Origin: CAZDXB01 sp964509335
GTDB taxonomy: Bacteria; Bacteroidota; Ignavibacteria; Kapaibacteriales; UBA2268
Length of the DNA stretch: 64,000 nucleotides
Assembly: GCA_964509335.1 (NCBI GenBank)
Contig: CAZDXB010000006.1
Coordinates: forward strand, 62,001 to 126,000
Direction of reading: 5' to 3'
The first letter of the stretch is position 1, and each line of letters begins with the position of its first letter. Both the position numbers and the translations under genes were made by a program. This document shows, piece after piece, positions 18,446-26,733 of this stretch. Below the pieces are notes generated by a model. The model saw only the letters and a program-made list of their open reading frames with translations, had not been told where the DNA came from and did no database searches.

Positions 18446-18826
18446 TTACATCTTCAGAATTTCTTTAACTTTATCGAGAAACTCGTCTCTGTCAATTGGT
18501 TTCTCAAAATATCCGGTAGGGGGATGTACTTGTTTTCTGCTCGATATAAAATCTTTGAATTCCGAATCGACGCCCGTAACGATGATAATCGGGATGTTTT
18601 TGGTTTTTTCGTCGTCTTGGAGTTTCCTGAAAGCTTTGACGCCGGATTCTTCCGGCATAGTAATATCGAGCGTTATTAAATCGGGTTGTTCGGCTTTAGC
18701 TTTTTCAAGACATTCTATTCCGTCTTTAGCCTCTAATGCTTCAAATCCGTTTTCTTCCAAAAAGGTGGACAAATACATCACTACGTCCGGTTCGTCGTCC
18801 ACTATCAATATTTTTTTTGTCGCCAT
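18446..18826 (-). CDS. Stand-alone response-regulator receiver protein
   Basis: The protein has 126 residues and is a single REC domain with no output domain. The acidic pocket (VDDEPD near residue 10), phospho-acceptor Asp in LITLDITMP (about 53), conserved Thr in IIVTG and Lys in YFEKP are all present. The loop before the lysine is long (about 25 residues from IIVTG to FEKP), a variant I associate with receiver proteins of sulfate-reducing bacteria. GGAG lies 7 nt before the ATG. It is the last of three genes (kinase, receiver, receiver) and is probably phosphorylated by the kinase at 19368. Output must go through a partner protein. Confidence 0.88.
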   Translation of the reverse strand: MATKKILIVDDEPDVVMYLSTFLEENGFEALEAKDGIECLEKAKAEQPDLITLDITMPEESGVKAFRKLQDDEKTKNIPIIIVTGVDSEFKDFISSRKQVHPPTGYFEKPIDRDEFLDKVKEILKM

Positions 18827-18837
18827 AGTTCAATCTC

Positions 18838-19365
18838 CTATTTATTTTTTTTGTTTAAAATATCGAGAGCTTTTTTAAGCGCGTCCGAATCGGCGTCTTT
18901 TAACGATTCGGATAGTCTGCTTTTCAAAGACTCTTTGTCTTCTTTCGGTTCTTTTTTTATATCTTCGGGCGGATCAATTTCTAATAAATAACAAATTTTT
19001 TCGATGTAATTTTTAGGTTTGACGGGTTTTTCTAAATATACGCCCGGTCCCTGCATCATCATATTTTCGAAATCGACTTTGCCTTTGTCGTCGCGGGCGT
19101 GTCCGGTTACTATTAAAACGGGAATTTTCGCCCATTCTTTGTTTTTCTGCAACTCTCTGAAACACTTGGCTCCCGAGTGTTTTGGCATAACAAGGTCGAG
19201 AGAGATTAGGTCGGGCAAATCTTTTTTCACGGATTCGAGCGCTTCCAATCCGTCTGTTGCCGTTTCAACTTGGAATTCGTAATCTTCCAGCGCCGATTGA
19301 AGATAATCTCTTACGTCGTCGTCGTCGTCGACGACTAAAATTTTGAATTTGCTATAATCGCTCAT
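18838..19365 (-). CDS. Response-regulator receiver protein with charged C-terminal tail
   Basis: The start is ATG at 19365 (MSDYSKFKILVVDDDDD), 8 nt downstream of AGGAG; an upstream TTG is not needed. The protein has 175 residues. The REC domain (1-125) has acidic residues VDDDDD, acceptor Asp in LISLDLVMP, Thr in VLIVTGH and Lys in YLEKPVKP. About 50 charged, probably helical residues follow (KKEPKEDKES, then SDALKKALDIL), with no DNA-binding or enzymatic domain. It begins 2 bp after the kinase stop and ends 11 bp before the next receiver gene. The tail may mediate protein contacts. Confidence 0.87.
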   Translation of the reverse strand: MSDYSKFKILVVDDDDDVRDYLQSALEDYEFQVETATDGLEALESVKKDLPDLISLDLVMPKHSGAKCFRELQKNKEWAKIPVLIVTGHARDDKGKVDFENMMMQGPGVYLEKPVKPKNYIEKICYLLEIDPPEDIKKEPKEDKESLKSRLSESLKDADSDALKKALDILNKKNK

Positions 19366-19367
19366 AG

Positions 19368-21176
19368 TCAATCTCCTTGTTTATTATCAGAATCGTTTGA
19401 TATCAAATCCAAAGTTTTTCGGTAAAATGTCATTGTGAACGTCGAGCCTTTTCCTACATCCGAGTCAACGTTTATATTGCCTCCGTGTTCCTTGACGATT
19501 CTATTAGTCGTCAGCAATCCTAGTCCCGTTCCTTGCGAGCCTTTAGTAGTAAAGAAAGTAGTGAAGACTTTTTTCATCACTTCAGCGTCCATTCCGCAAC
19601 CGTTGTCGATAACTTTAAAAATTACCTTTCCGTTCTCTTCGAGAGTTTTAACTATAACTTTTCCTTTTTTATCGTCGCTTACTGAAGCGGCGTCGATGGC
19701 GTTCGAAATTAAGTTTGTCAGGCAGGCTTCTATTCCTTCGGGGTCGAGCTTAACGGGCTGTATATCTTCTTGTAAATCGCTCTTTAACGCGACGTTTTGC
19801 TTTTTAGCGGCGTTTTTATATAGCTCGACGATGTCATTAACGATTGTATTCGGATTGATTTTTTGTAGCGTCGGCGTTTTTCCTTTTGCAAAACTTAAAA
19901 AGCCGCGCACGAGTTGAGTAGTTTTATCGAAATTCTTTTGTAGCATATCCCAACCTTTGACGATTTTTTCCGGGTCGCTTTTTCTTAATCCCGAATCGAC
20001 TATATACATTCCGCCTTCCAAGCCCATTAGTAGATTTTTTATCGTATGGGCGAGACCGGCGACGGTCTGTCCTACGGCGCCGAGCCTTTCGGCTTCGAGT
20101 TTCTTCTTCTCCAATTCGATAATCGGGCGTAAATCTTGGAAAAAGGCTACTCTGCCTATGTTTTTGCTTTTGCTTTTCAGTTCGATAGCGTTAAATCTTA
20201 CCGGAACTTCTTTGTCGTCGTAGGTTTTAACTCTCGTTTCGTTTAGTTTAACTATGTCGCCGTTATCGGGTTCGTCGAGAAATTCTTTCGGAAACATTTT
20301 CTTCACTTGATTCGTCGTAGGTTTCTTGAAAGAAGTCCAATTCAATATCTCTTTAGCGGAATCATTGAATATCTCGACTTTATTGTTTTCGTTTAAAGCT
20401 AATATGCCGTCTTTGGCGTTTTCGACTAGAGCGGCGTAAAAATCGCGGGTTCTCCTAATTTGGCTTTCTAATCTATTGATATTTGTAATATCCGTCGCCG
20501 TTTCGATAACGAGTTGAACTCCGTCTTCGGTAACGGAAAGCGGCGTCGTTTGAACTATATAATGCGCGCTTTGTCCGGAAAAAGTCTTGCCGACTTCAAC
20601 TGAGGTATATTCTTTGCCGTCTTTGAATGTTTTTCGCGCGGGGCATTTCTTGCATCTTCTGCCGCGTTTTTTGTAGGCTTCGTAACATTTTTTGCCCTTC
20701 GCTTCGCCAAAAGTATCTCTAAATTTCTTATTTGCTCTTACTATTTTGTAATTTTTATCGATTATAGTTACGTAGCTAGGGACTTTTTCAAATAACAAAT
20801 TGTATTGTCTTTGGTATTTGGCGGTTTCTGTAACGTCGGTCGCCATTTCCACGACGTATCTGATTTTACCTTCTCGGTCTTTCATTGGGGCGAAGTGAAC
20901 GATATAATGGCAAGTCCTACCATTATTATCTATTCCCGATTCGTTCGAAACGACGGTTTCGCCCGATTCGAATACTTTTTCTAGCTGGCAATATGAGCAT
21001 CTGCTTTCGGACTTTTTACAGCTTTGGTAGCACTTCTTGCCCTGCCATTCGCCGAAGTATTCTTCGAATTGCTTGTTGGCTTCGACGATATTATAGTCCC
21101 TATCTATAACGGCTATGCTATACGGCGCTATATCGAACAGGTTTTCTCTTAAGTATTCCGCTATTAGTTCTTTCAT
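19368..21176 (-). CDS. Soluble PAS-PAS-PAS histidine kinase with cysteine clusters
   Basis: The protein has 602 residues and no transmembrane segment, so it should sense cytoplasmic conditions. PAS1 (about 15-120) carries GKKCYQSC and CSYCQ. PAS2 (about 130-235) carries GKKCYEAY and CKKCPA. PAS3 (about 240-350) lacks these cysteines. The kinase core has the phospho-acceptor His in GLAHTIKN (about 375), N box NLISNAIDA, G1 box DNGCGMD, F box TTFFTTKG and G2 GTGLGL. The CY...C..C arrangement could bind zinc or an iron-sulfur cluster, or undergo thiol chemistry; this is inference. It heads an operon with two receiver proteins and is divergent from module 2, so redox control of the flanking electron-transfer modules is a reasonable hypothesis. 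Confidence 0.88.
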   Translation of the reverse strand: MKELIAEYLRENLFDIAPYSIAVIDRDYNIVEANKQFEEYFGEWQGKKCYQSCKKSESRCSYCQLEKVFESGETVVSNESGIDNNGRTCHYIVHFAPMKDREGKIRYVVEMATDVTETAKYQRQYNLLFEKVPSYVTIIDKNYKIVRANKKFRDTFGEAKGKKCYEAYKKRGRRCKKCPARKTFKDGKEYTSVEVGKTFSGQSAHYIVQTTPLSVTEDGVQLVIETATDITNINRLESQIRRTRDFYAALVENAKDGILALNENNKVEIFNDSAKEILNWTSFKKPTTNQVKKMFPKEFLDEPDNGDIVKLNETRVKTYDDKEVPVRFNAIELKSKSKNIGRVAFFQDLRPIIELEKKKLEAERLGAVGQTVAGLAHTIKNLLMGLEGGMYIVDSGLRKSDPEKIVKGWDMLQKNFDKTTQLVRGFLSFAKGKTPTLQKINPNTIVNDIVELYKNAAKKQNVALKSDLQEDIQPVKLDPEGIEACLTNLISNAIDAASVSDDKKGKVIVKTLEENGKVIFKVIDNGCGMDAEVMKKVFTTFFTTKGSQGTGLGLLTTNRIVKEHGGNINVDSDVGKGSTFTMTFYRKTLDLISNDSDNKQGD

Positions 21177-21314
21177 ATATTCAGATTTTTTTTCTTATTT
21201 AAATTACAATTTAATAAATATAAGATATACTAATATTATTCATTTCAACCTTAAAAAGCAAAAGCAAAAATGAGATTTATAATATTAAAGCAAATTTGTG
21301 CAAAACAAAAATTA

Positions 21315-21347
21315 AATATTATTAATAAATTAAACCGTAATAATATT
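21315..21347. repeat. AT-rich inverted repeat in the kinase / module 2 intergenic region
   Basis: AATATTATTA and TAATAATATT form a 10-bp stem around 13 nt. It is purely A/T and may be chance in this AT-rich 519-bp gap (21177-21695), which separates divergent transcripts and also holds the shared element at 21441. Confidence 0.3.
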
Positions 21348-21440
21348 AATATCAAATAGATAAGAAATTTTGAAAGATAAATAACGATTAAAGATTATTC
21401 ATAATAATTACAAGTGAATAAATATTAATGAATTAAGCGA

Positions 21441-21506
21441 GCCACAATAAAAATACAGAATTCATATTTTTGTTAAGAAAATATCGTTTTTACTTTTTTC
21501 TCTGTA
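21441..21506 (+). promoter_or_regulatory. Candidate shared upstream element, copy 2 (before respiratory module 2)
   Basis: This copy matches 15111-15176 in register: GCCACAA, ATACAGA, AT-tract, then CTTTTTTCTC at the same 51-nt offset. It lies about 190 bp before the ATG at 21696 and about 265 bp from the divergent kinase start, so it could act on either. Flanking sequence on both sides is much less similar. Confidence 0.5.
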
Positions 21507-21695
21507 AATTTTATCCAAAATTTCGCTTCGAGATTATTGGTAATATTGATTTTTTAAGTTTTTAGAGGCTTATATGGGTTTGGGTATGAAAGAAATGAGA
21601 CTATAAGACATTAAAAAAGCTATAGATACGTTCTTTACAGAAATATTGTGAGAACTTTATAACTAATTTTTTGGTAATTACGCAGAGGTAAAACG

Positions 21696-23072
21696 ATGTA
21701 TAAAGAAAAAATAGAGTCGAAAGACGAAGAGAAGAAAATTCCCGAAATGAAATATAAAATAGAGAGAAAAGAAATGGGCGATAGAGTCTCCGAGTTTTTG
21801 GAGATATTCGCGGCTATCCTGAAGCATTCTAACTATCGTCCCGTTCTAGAACAATATATAAAAGTGTCGGCGAAGTGTTCCAGATGCGCCGTTAGCTGCC
21901 ACGTTTACGATTACACAAAAGACCCGAGAGATATACCCTGTTTTCGTTCCGAACTGTTGCTGAGCGTTTACAGGCGTTATTTCTCTTACGAGGGGAATTT
22001 GTATTCGAGGATATTCGGCGGTTTCGAGCTAACCGAGGAGCATATCGACCAGATGATGTATTCGTTCTGGAATTGCACCGCTTGCAGGAAATGCGTTCTC
22101 GAATGCCCGATGGGAATCGACCACGGAATGCTTACCCATCTTGGCAGGTATATTTTAGCCGAAATGAACTTAGCTCCGAGAGCGCTGGTCATCTCTACCC
22201 GCGAGCAACTTCAAGGCAAAACGGAAAACACGTCGGCTATTCCGTTCGTCGCTTTAGAGGATACGCTAGAGTTCTTGGAAGAGGAGTTGGGAGAAACCTT
22301 CGACGAAAAAATCAAGTTTCCGATTGATAAAGAGGACGCCGAATATATATTTTTCGCGCCGGTTTCCGATTATCTTATGGAAGCCGAAACTCTGATGGGA
22401 ATCGCGGCGGTAATGCACGCGGCGGGCGTTAGCTGGACAATCGGCTCGAAATACTTCGACGCGATTAATTACGGATTGTTCTATAGCGACTTAGTTTTAG
22501 GACGAGTTCTGAGAAAAATCGAGGACGAAACGCGCAGATTAAACGCCAAGAAAGTGTTGATAGGAGAGTGCGGACACGCCACTCGCAGCGCTTCTTTCTT
22601 AAAAACTTATTGGCGGGGCGACGACGAGCCGGAAGTAGTAAATATATTGCAATTGACGAATAAATTATTGGAAGAAGGGAAAATAGAATTAGACCCGGAC
22701 AAAGTGAAGGACGTCGTTACATATCACGACCCTTGCAATATTGCGAGGCAGGATTGGATAGTCGAGGAGCCGAGAAATATAATCAAGGCTTTTTGCAAGA
22801 ATTACAACGAGATGACGCCGAACAAAACCGAGAACTACTGTTGCGGCGGCGGCGGCGGAACGGTATCTATCGACGAAATAAGAAAATACAGGACTACCGT
22901 TGCCGGAAAGAAGAAAGCGCAACAGACACTTGATACGGGAGCGAAATATCTTATAGCTCCTTGCGCAAATTGCAAGAAGCAATTGAGAGAGACTATGGAA
23001 GATAACAAAGTGGACGCCGAGGTTGTCGGGTTGCACGATTTGATTCTTCAAGCTATAAAAATCAAGAAATAA
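21696..23072 (+). CDS. CCG-domain iron-sulfur protein, HmcF/DsrK-like (module 2)
   Basis: The protein has 458 residues and is soluble. It has one [4Fe-4S]-type motif CSRCAVSC (about 61) plus a downstream Cys in DIPCFR, and a second, canonical motif CTACRKCVLECP (about 127). The CCG site comprises HDPC, NYCCGGG (about 382) and CANCK (about 425). The first motif lacks the usual Cys-Pro ending (CHVYD instead), which may alter that cluster. In Hmc and Dsr complexes this subunit faces the cytoplasm and hands electrons to a disulfide or sulfur carrier. AGAGG precedes the ATG. It is the first gene of a four-gene unit with cytochrome b, ferredoxin and NrfD-cytochrome genes. Confidence 0.86.
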   Translation: MYKEKIESKDEEKKIPEMKYKIERKEMGDRVSEFLEIFAAILKHSNYRPVLEQYIKVSAKCSRCAVSCHVYDYTKDPRDIPCFRSELLLSVYRRYFSYEGNLYSRIFGGFELTEEHIDQMMYSFWNCTACRKCVLECPMGIDHGMLTHLGRYILAEMNLAPRALVISTREQLQGKTENTSAIPFVALEDTLEFLEEELGETFDEKIKFPIDKEDAEYIFFAPVSDYLMEAETLMGIAAVMHAAGVSWTIGSKYFDAINYGLFYSDLVLGRVLRKIEDETRRLNAKKVLIGECGHATRSASFLKTYWRGDDEPEVVNILQLTNKLLEEGKIELDPDKVKDVVTYHDPCNIARQDWIVEEPRNIIKAFCKNYNEMTPNKTENYCCGGGGGTVSIDEIRKYRTTVAGKKKAQQTLDTGAKYLIAPCANCKKQLRETMEDNKVDAEVVGLHDLILQAIKIKK

Positions 23073-23097
23073 TTGTTTAAGTAAATGAGCGTTTAAT

Positions 23098-23805
23098 ATG
23101 GAAGGATTGCTTGAATTCGCAAAAGGACCGTTATTTAGATTTTCTTTCGCAATATTGTTGCTCGGATTGGCTAGAGTGTTCATTCTATCTATAATAAACG
23201 GGCTGGAAACGAAAAAGAAGGCGAAAGATTTAAATATACCAAAGAAATACGTAAGAAAGCTTACGTGGGGATTTCTTATTCCCGTTCGTTCGCTTAGAGT
23301 GAAGCCAATTTTCAGTTTAGTTTCTATTCTTTTTCATATCGGCTTGATAATAACGCCGATATTTTTATTCGACCACGCTTTGCTTTTCGAGAATTCGATT
23401 GGGATTAGCTGGCTGGGTTTCACGTTATCCAAAGAGGCGGCGGATATTTTAACTATTATTACTATAGCCGCCGGAGCCTTGCTATTTATTTTTAGATTGG
23501 CGAATAGAAACGCTAGGTTTATAAGCAGAGCGCAAGACTTCCTTTGGCCCCTCATTCTAATTGTTCCGTTTGCAACGGGGCTTGTTTGCGCTCAGTTTTC
23601 AGTAGAGCCGACAACTTATAACGCGTTTATGTTGATACATATTCTAAGCGGTTGTTTGATTTTTATCTTAATTCCATTTACGAAAATCGCTCACTGCGTT
23701 TTAATGCCGATTAGTCAATGGGTAACGGCGAGAGCTTGGAAGTTCCCGCCCGAAGCCGGCGAAGACATAGCCGTTACGTTAGGGAAAGAAGGAGAAAAAT
23801 TATGA
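23098..23805 (+). CDS. Cytochrome b membrane subunit, HmcE/DsrM-like (module 2)
   Basis: The 235-residue protein has five hydrophobic spans, with candidate haem ligands in LFHIGLI, MLIHILSG and FTKIAHCVL. This is the NarI-like pattern of HmcE and DsrM. It follows the CCG gene by 25 bp and overlaps the ferredoxin gene by 4 bp (ATGA). It should carry electrons through the membrane between the CCG subunit and the quinone pool or the NrfD-cytochrome side. It is much shorter than the module 1 cytochrome b because the soluble loop after helix 1 is reduced. Confidence 0.82.
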   Translation: MEGLLEFAKGPLFRFSFAILLLGLARVFILSIINGLETKKKAKDLNIPKKYVRKLTWGFLIPVRSLRVKPIFSLVSILFHIGLIITPIFLFDHALLFENSIGISWLGFTLSKEAADILTIITIAAGALLFIFRLANRNARFISRAQDFLWPLILIVPFATGLVCAQFSVEPTTYNAFMLIHILSGCLIFILIPFTKIAHCVLMPISQWVTARAWKFPPEAGEDIAVTLGKEGEKL

Positions 23806-24656
23806 AAGCTATATTAACGGACGTTACTAAATGTATTGGTTGCGCCGAGTGCGTGAACGCTTGTAAGGTTATTAACAACTTGCCGCCCGACAAACCTAGA
23901 GAGTGGCAAAAGAACGACGGTCTTTCCGCGAGGAATTGGACTTCCGTATTGCATAACGACGAGTATTTCGTCAGAAAGCAATGCAGGCATTGCTTAGAGC
24001 CGGCTTGCGAGTCGGTTTGTCCGGTTGGAGCCTTGCATACGACGGATATGGGAGCGGTGGTTTACGACAACGATAAATGTTTAGGCTGCCGGTATTGTAT
24101 GATGGCTTGTCCTTACGGAATTCCGCGCTACGATTGGGATAAAGCGTCGCCTTACGTTCGCAAGTGTATTTTGTGTTACGATAATATCCAAAAAGGTAAA
24201 ATCGACCAACCCGCATGCACGTCGGCTTGTCCGACGGACGCGACTATCTACGGCGAGAGAGACGATTTGTTGAAAGAAGCTAAAAGAAGAATCAATCTTG
24301 AGCCGAACAAATATTTAAATCATATATATGGAGAAAAAGAAGTAGGCGGAACAAACGTTCTTTATATTACTTCTAAAGATTGCCCGCTCGACTTCTTGTA
24401 TTATTATCATAATAGAGTGGACAAGGGCAAAGATTTACTCGGCGAGCCTTCGCCTAACGAGCCTTTGCCTTCGACTACGAAGACCGCTATGGAATCGGTG
24501 CCTTACGCCTTTTTTGGGATGGGCGCCGCTATGACGGGAATTTACTGGATAATTAAGAGAAGGCAGAAGATGAAAGGCGAGGAAGAAACAGTAAGCGAAG
24601 AGCCGGAGCAAAACGAAGACCCGATTGACGACGAAGAAAAAAATGATAGGAGTTAA
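23802..24656 (+). CDS. Four-cluster ferredoxin with C-terminal membrane anchor, HybA/HmcB/DsrO-like (module 2)
   Basis: The start is ATG at 23802 (MKAILTDVTKC), after GGAG and overlapping the previous gene by 4 bp. A longer in-frame extension to 23718 lies wholly inside the cytochrome b gene and is rejected. The protein has 284 residues. Cysteine groups for four [4Fe-4S] clusters are CIGCAECVNAC, CRHCLEPACESVCP, CLGCRYCMMACP and CILCYDN followed by CTSACP. One hydrophobic span (about 238-256, YAFFGMGAAMTGIYWII) is followed by KRRQK and an acidic tail. No Tat signal is present, unlike HybA and DsrO, so the side of the membrane it occupies is uncertain. It links the NrfD-cytochrome subunit to the other subunits. 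Confidence 0.86.
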   Translation: MKAILTDVTKCIGCAECVNACKVINNLPPDKPREWQKNDGLSARNWTSVLHNDEYFVRKQCRHCLEPACESVCPVGALHTTDMGAVVYDNDKCLGCRYCMMACPYGIPRYDWDKASPYVRKCILCYDNIQKGKIDQPACTSACPTDATIYGERDDLLKEAKRRINLEPNKYLNHIYGEKEVGGTNVLYITSKDCPLDFLYYYHNRVDKGKDLLGEPSPNEPLPSTTKTAMESVPYAFFGMGAAMTGIYWIIKRRQKMKGEEETVSEEPEQNEDPIDDEEKNDRS

Positions 24657-24657
24657 A

Positions 24658-26553
24658 ATGGAAAGAATAAACAAATTCAAATTTGTTCTTTGGATTATTT
24701 TGGGAGCCGCTTTAGCGGTAGGTATAACAAGATTTATTTACGGATTGGGAGCGACCACGAATTTAACCGACAACACTCCTTGGGGCTTTTGGATTGGATT
24801 CGACGTAATGGGCGGCGTAGCTTTAGCCGCGGGCGGATTCGTTATAGCCGCTTTTAATTATATTTTCGGCAAGAAAGAATTCAAACCCATAGCCAGAGCC
24901 GCTATTCTAACGGCGTTCTTGGGTTACGTAGCGGTTGTTGTGGGGTTGCTATTCGACTTAGGACTGCCTTGGAATATATGGCATTTGATAATTTTCTGGA
25001 ATCCGCATTCGCCGCTGTTCGAAGTCGGTTGGTGCGTTATGCTTTATCTCACAGTGCTTTTCCTCGAGTTCGCGCCGGTAGTTTTAGAGAAGTATCCCAA
25101 TCTGAAATTGGTTTCCAAAATTCATAACTTTTTAGATAAAATTAAGATTCCATTAGTCATTGCCGGTATAGCTCTTTCAACGCTTCATCAATCTTCTTTG
25201 GGAAGTTTGTTCTTGGCGATGCCTTATAGGTTGCATCCGCTCTGGTATTCGCCGGTTATCCCGGTTATTTTCTTCGTCTCGGCGATTATGCTTGGCTTGA
25301 TGATGGTTATGGTCGAGAGTATGACCTCCAGCTATTTATACAAGCAGAAGCCGGAATACAACATCTTGAAGAAGCTCAGAAAATACGCGATGTTCGCTAT
25401 TGGATTTTACGCGATATTCCGTTTCGCCGATATATTAATAAGAGGAGCGGGAACATTCTTAGTCGCCAGCGATTGGGGAACGTTTATATTTTGGATTGAG
25501 ATAGCCGTAACTGTCGCCATACCTATGCTATTGTTCGCTCTCTACAAGGGACGAAATATATCGGTATTATACTTTGGAGCTTTAATCGGCGTGATAGGAG
25601 TCGTGTTTAATCGCTTGAACGTCGGTGGTCTGACGCATTTGAATAACTTAACTCAAATAGGCTCGTTTTACTTTCCGTCTTGGATGGAGCTATTAATATC
25701 GGCGGGCGTCGTATCGCTGGCTATGCTGGCTTTCTTTTATTTTGTCGAGAATTACAGAGTTTGGGAAGAGCCGCCTAAAGACCCCGAAGCCGACCCTAAA
25801 AAGAAGCCGGGAATCGACCAATTTAAGCCTTATTTAGGACCGACTGCTCACAGAAACAGGATTAAGTTCTCGCTTTCGTTCGTTTTGGCTTTTGCCGTCG
25901 CTTTCGCCGCAATTTCAAGCTCGGAAATTAAAAGCGAAGGAATCGAACCGATACTCGTCGATAAATCGAGAGGCGGAGACACATTATTAATAGACGGCAA
26001 TAAAAACGGATATACGGTAGAATTTACCCATCAGGCGCATATCGACAGGGGACGCGAATGCGTAGAGTGCCATCATATGAACACGCCAAAAGACGAGAAC
26101 ACGGAATGCTACGAGTGCCATTCGTATATGTTCAAGGAAGGCGACGCGTTCGGACACGACTGGCACGCTTCCGAAGCCGGAGCCGATATTAAGTGTTTTG
26201 AATGCCACGACGAGGACGCAAGCAAAGGCAAAAAGTTCAGAGAGAATCCCGAGTTAATTACTGAATTGTGTTTTGAATGCCACGACGATTTAATACCGAA
26301 AGGTTCGGAAGTCCAAGACATCAAGACGTATAAAACTATGTCTTATACCGACGCATTGCACAACAGTTGCATTGATTGCCATAATAAATTCTTAGAAAAA
26401 GACAGTGCGCTAAGAGTGAGAAAGCCGAATTTGGCTAAATGCTCTAACTGCCATTATGACTACGTTGAATACGTCAAAAAAGAAAGGCTTTTCCAAGAAA
26501 AGCGAGACAGGAACAAATGGGTCGTAGTTCCGGGAGATTTTATTTTTAAATAA
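24658..26553 (+). CDS. NrfD/HybB-type quinone-interacting subunit fused to a hexahaem cytochrome c (module 2)
   Basis: The start is ATG at 24658 behind AGGAG, 1 bp after the ferredoxin stop. The protein has 631 residues. The first about 400 form the HybB/HmcC branch of the NrfD family, with about nine hydrophobic helices and conserved TPWGFWIGFDVMGG, HQSSLGSLF and WYSPVIPV segments. A last helix (about 405-425) leads to a hydrophilic domain (about 450-631). That domain has six haem c motifs: CVECH, CYECH, CFECH (twice), CIDCH and CSNCH, plus extra histidines (FTHQAH, FGHDWH) as likely axial ligands. In Hmc, Dsr and Qrc complexes the cytochrome is a separate subunit; here it replaces an HmcA/DsrJ-like partner. 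It should connect periplasmic electrons with the quinone pool. Confidence 0.88.
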   Translation: MERINKFKFVLWIILGAALAVGITRFIYGLGATTNLTDNTPWGFWIGFDVMGGVALAAGGFVIAAFNYIFGKKEFKPIARAAILTAFLGYVAVVVGLLFDLGLPWNIWHLIIFWNPHSPLFEVGWCVMLYLTVLFLEFAPVVLEKYPNLKLVSKIHNFLDKIKIPLVIAGIALSTLHQSSLGSLFLAMPYRLHPLWYSPVIPVIFFVSAIMLGLMMVMVESMTSSYLYKQKPEYNILKKLRKYAMFAIGFYAIFRFADILIRGAGTFLVASDWGTFIFWIEIAVTVAIPMLLFALYKGRNISVLYFGALIGVIGVVFNRLNVGGLTHLNNLTQIGSFYFPSWMELLISAGVVSLAMLAFFYFVENYRVWEEPPKDPEADPKKKPGIDQFKPYLGPTAHRNRIKFSLSFVLAFAVAFAAISSSEIKSEGIEPILVDKSRGGDTLLIDGNKNGYTVEFTHQAHIDRGRECVECHHMNTPKDENTECYECHSYMFKEGDAFGHDWHASEAGADIKCFECHDEDASKGKKFRENPELITELCFECHDDLIPKGSEVQDIKTYKTMSYTDALHNSCIDCHNKFLEKDSALRVRKPNLAKCSNCHYDYVEYVKKERLFQEKRDRNKWVVVPGDFIFK

Positions 26554-26559
26554 GTTAAT

Positions 26560-26699
26560 AACTATATTTTTGCTATCCTCAGGGTAAACCCTGAGGTTGA
26601 CTTTTCTTTGAAAACTCGCTCCAGTTGTGTGATTGCGTCAACCTTCGGGTTTACCCGAAGGGTTCGAAGTTTGATATACTTGAGTTTTGAGAGAGCCTC
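26560..26699 (+). mobile_element. Palindromic MITE-like element, copy 2 (left end lost)
   Basis: The internal structure matches copy 3: CCTCAGGGT-AA-ACCCTGAGG (26577-26596), a GGTTGAC...GTCAACC core, and CCTTCGGGT-TT-ACCCGAAGG (26642-26661) followed by GTTCGAA. The right end TTTTGAGAGAGCCTC is present. The left GGGGCTGT end is missing, because the element begins only a few bases after the NrfD-cytochrome stop codon. The first hairpin differs from copy 3 on both arms (CAGGG/CCCTG in place of CAAGG/CCTTG), which looks like compensatory change. Confidence 0.65.
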
Positions 26700-26733
26700 T
26701 GAGCTTGTCAGTTTACGTATCCTTTTATTCGTT

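Noticed and set aside
18213..18878. A 221-codon open frame over the repeat cluster and the receiver gene
   Set aside because: Half is noncoding palindromes and half is antisense to a clear REC domain.
21696..26553. Naming module 2 dsrKMOPJ
   Set aside because: Gene order, the Tat-less ferredoxin and the fused hexahaem domain differ from DsrMKJOP, and HmcC/HybB-like features are as strong. A neutral Hmc/Dsr-like label is safer without dsrAB.
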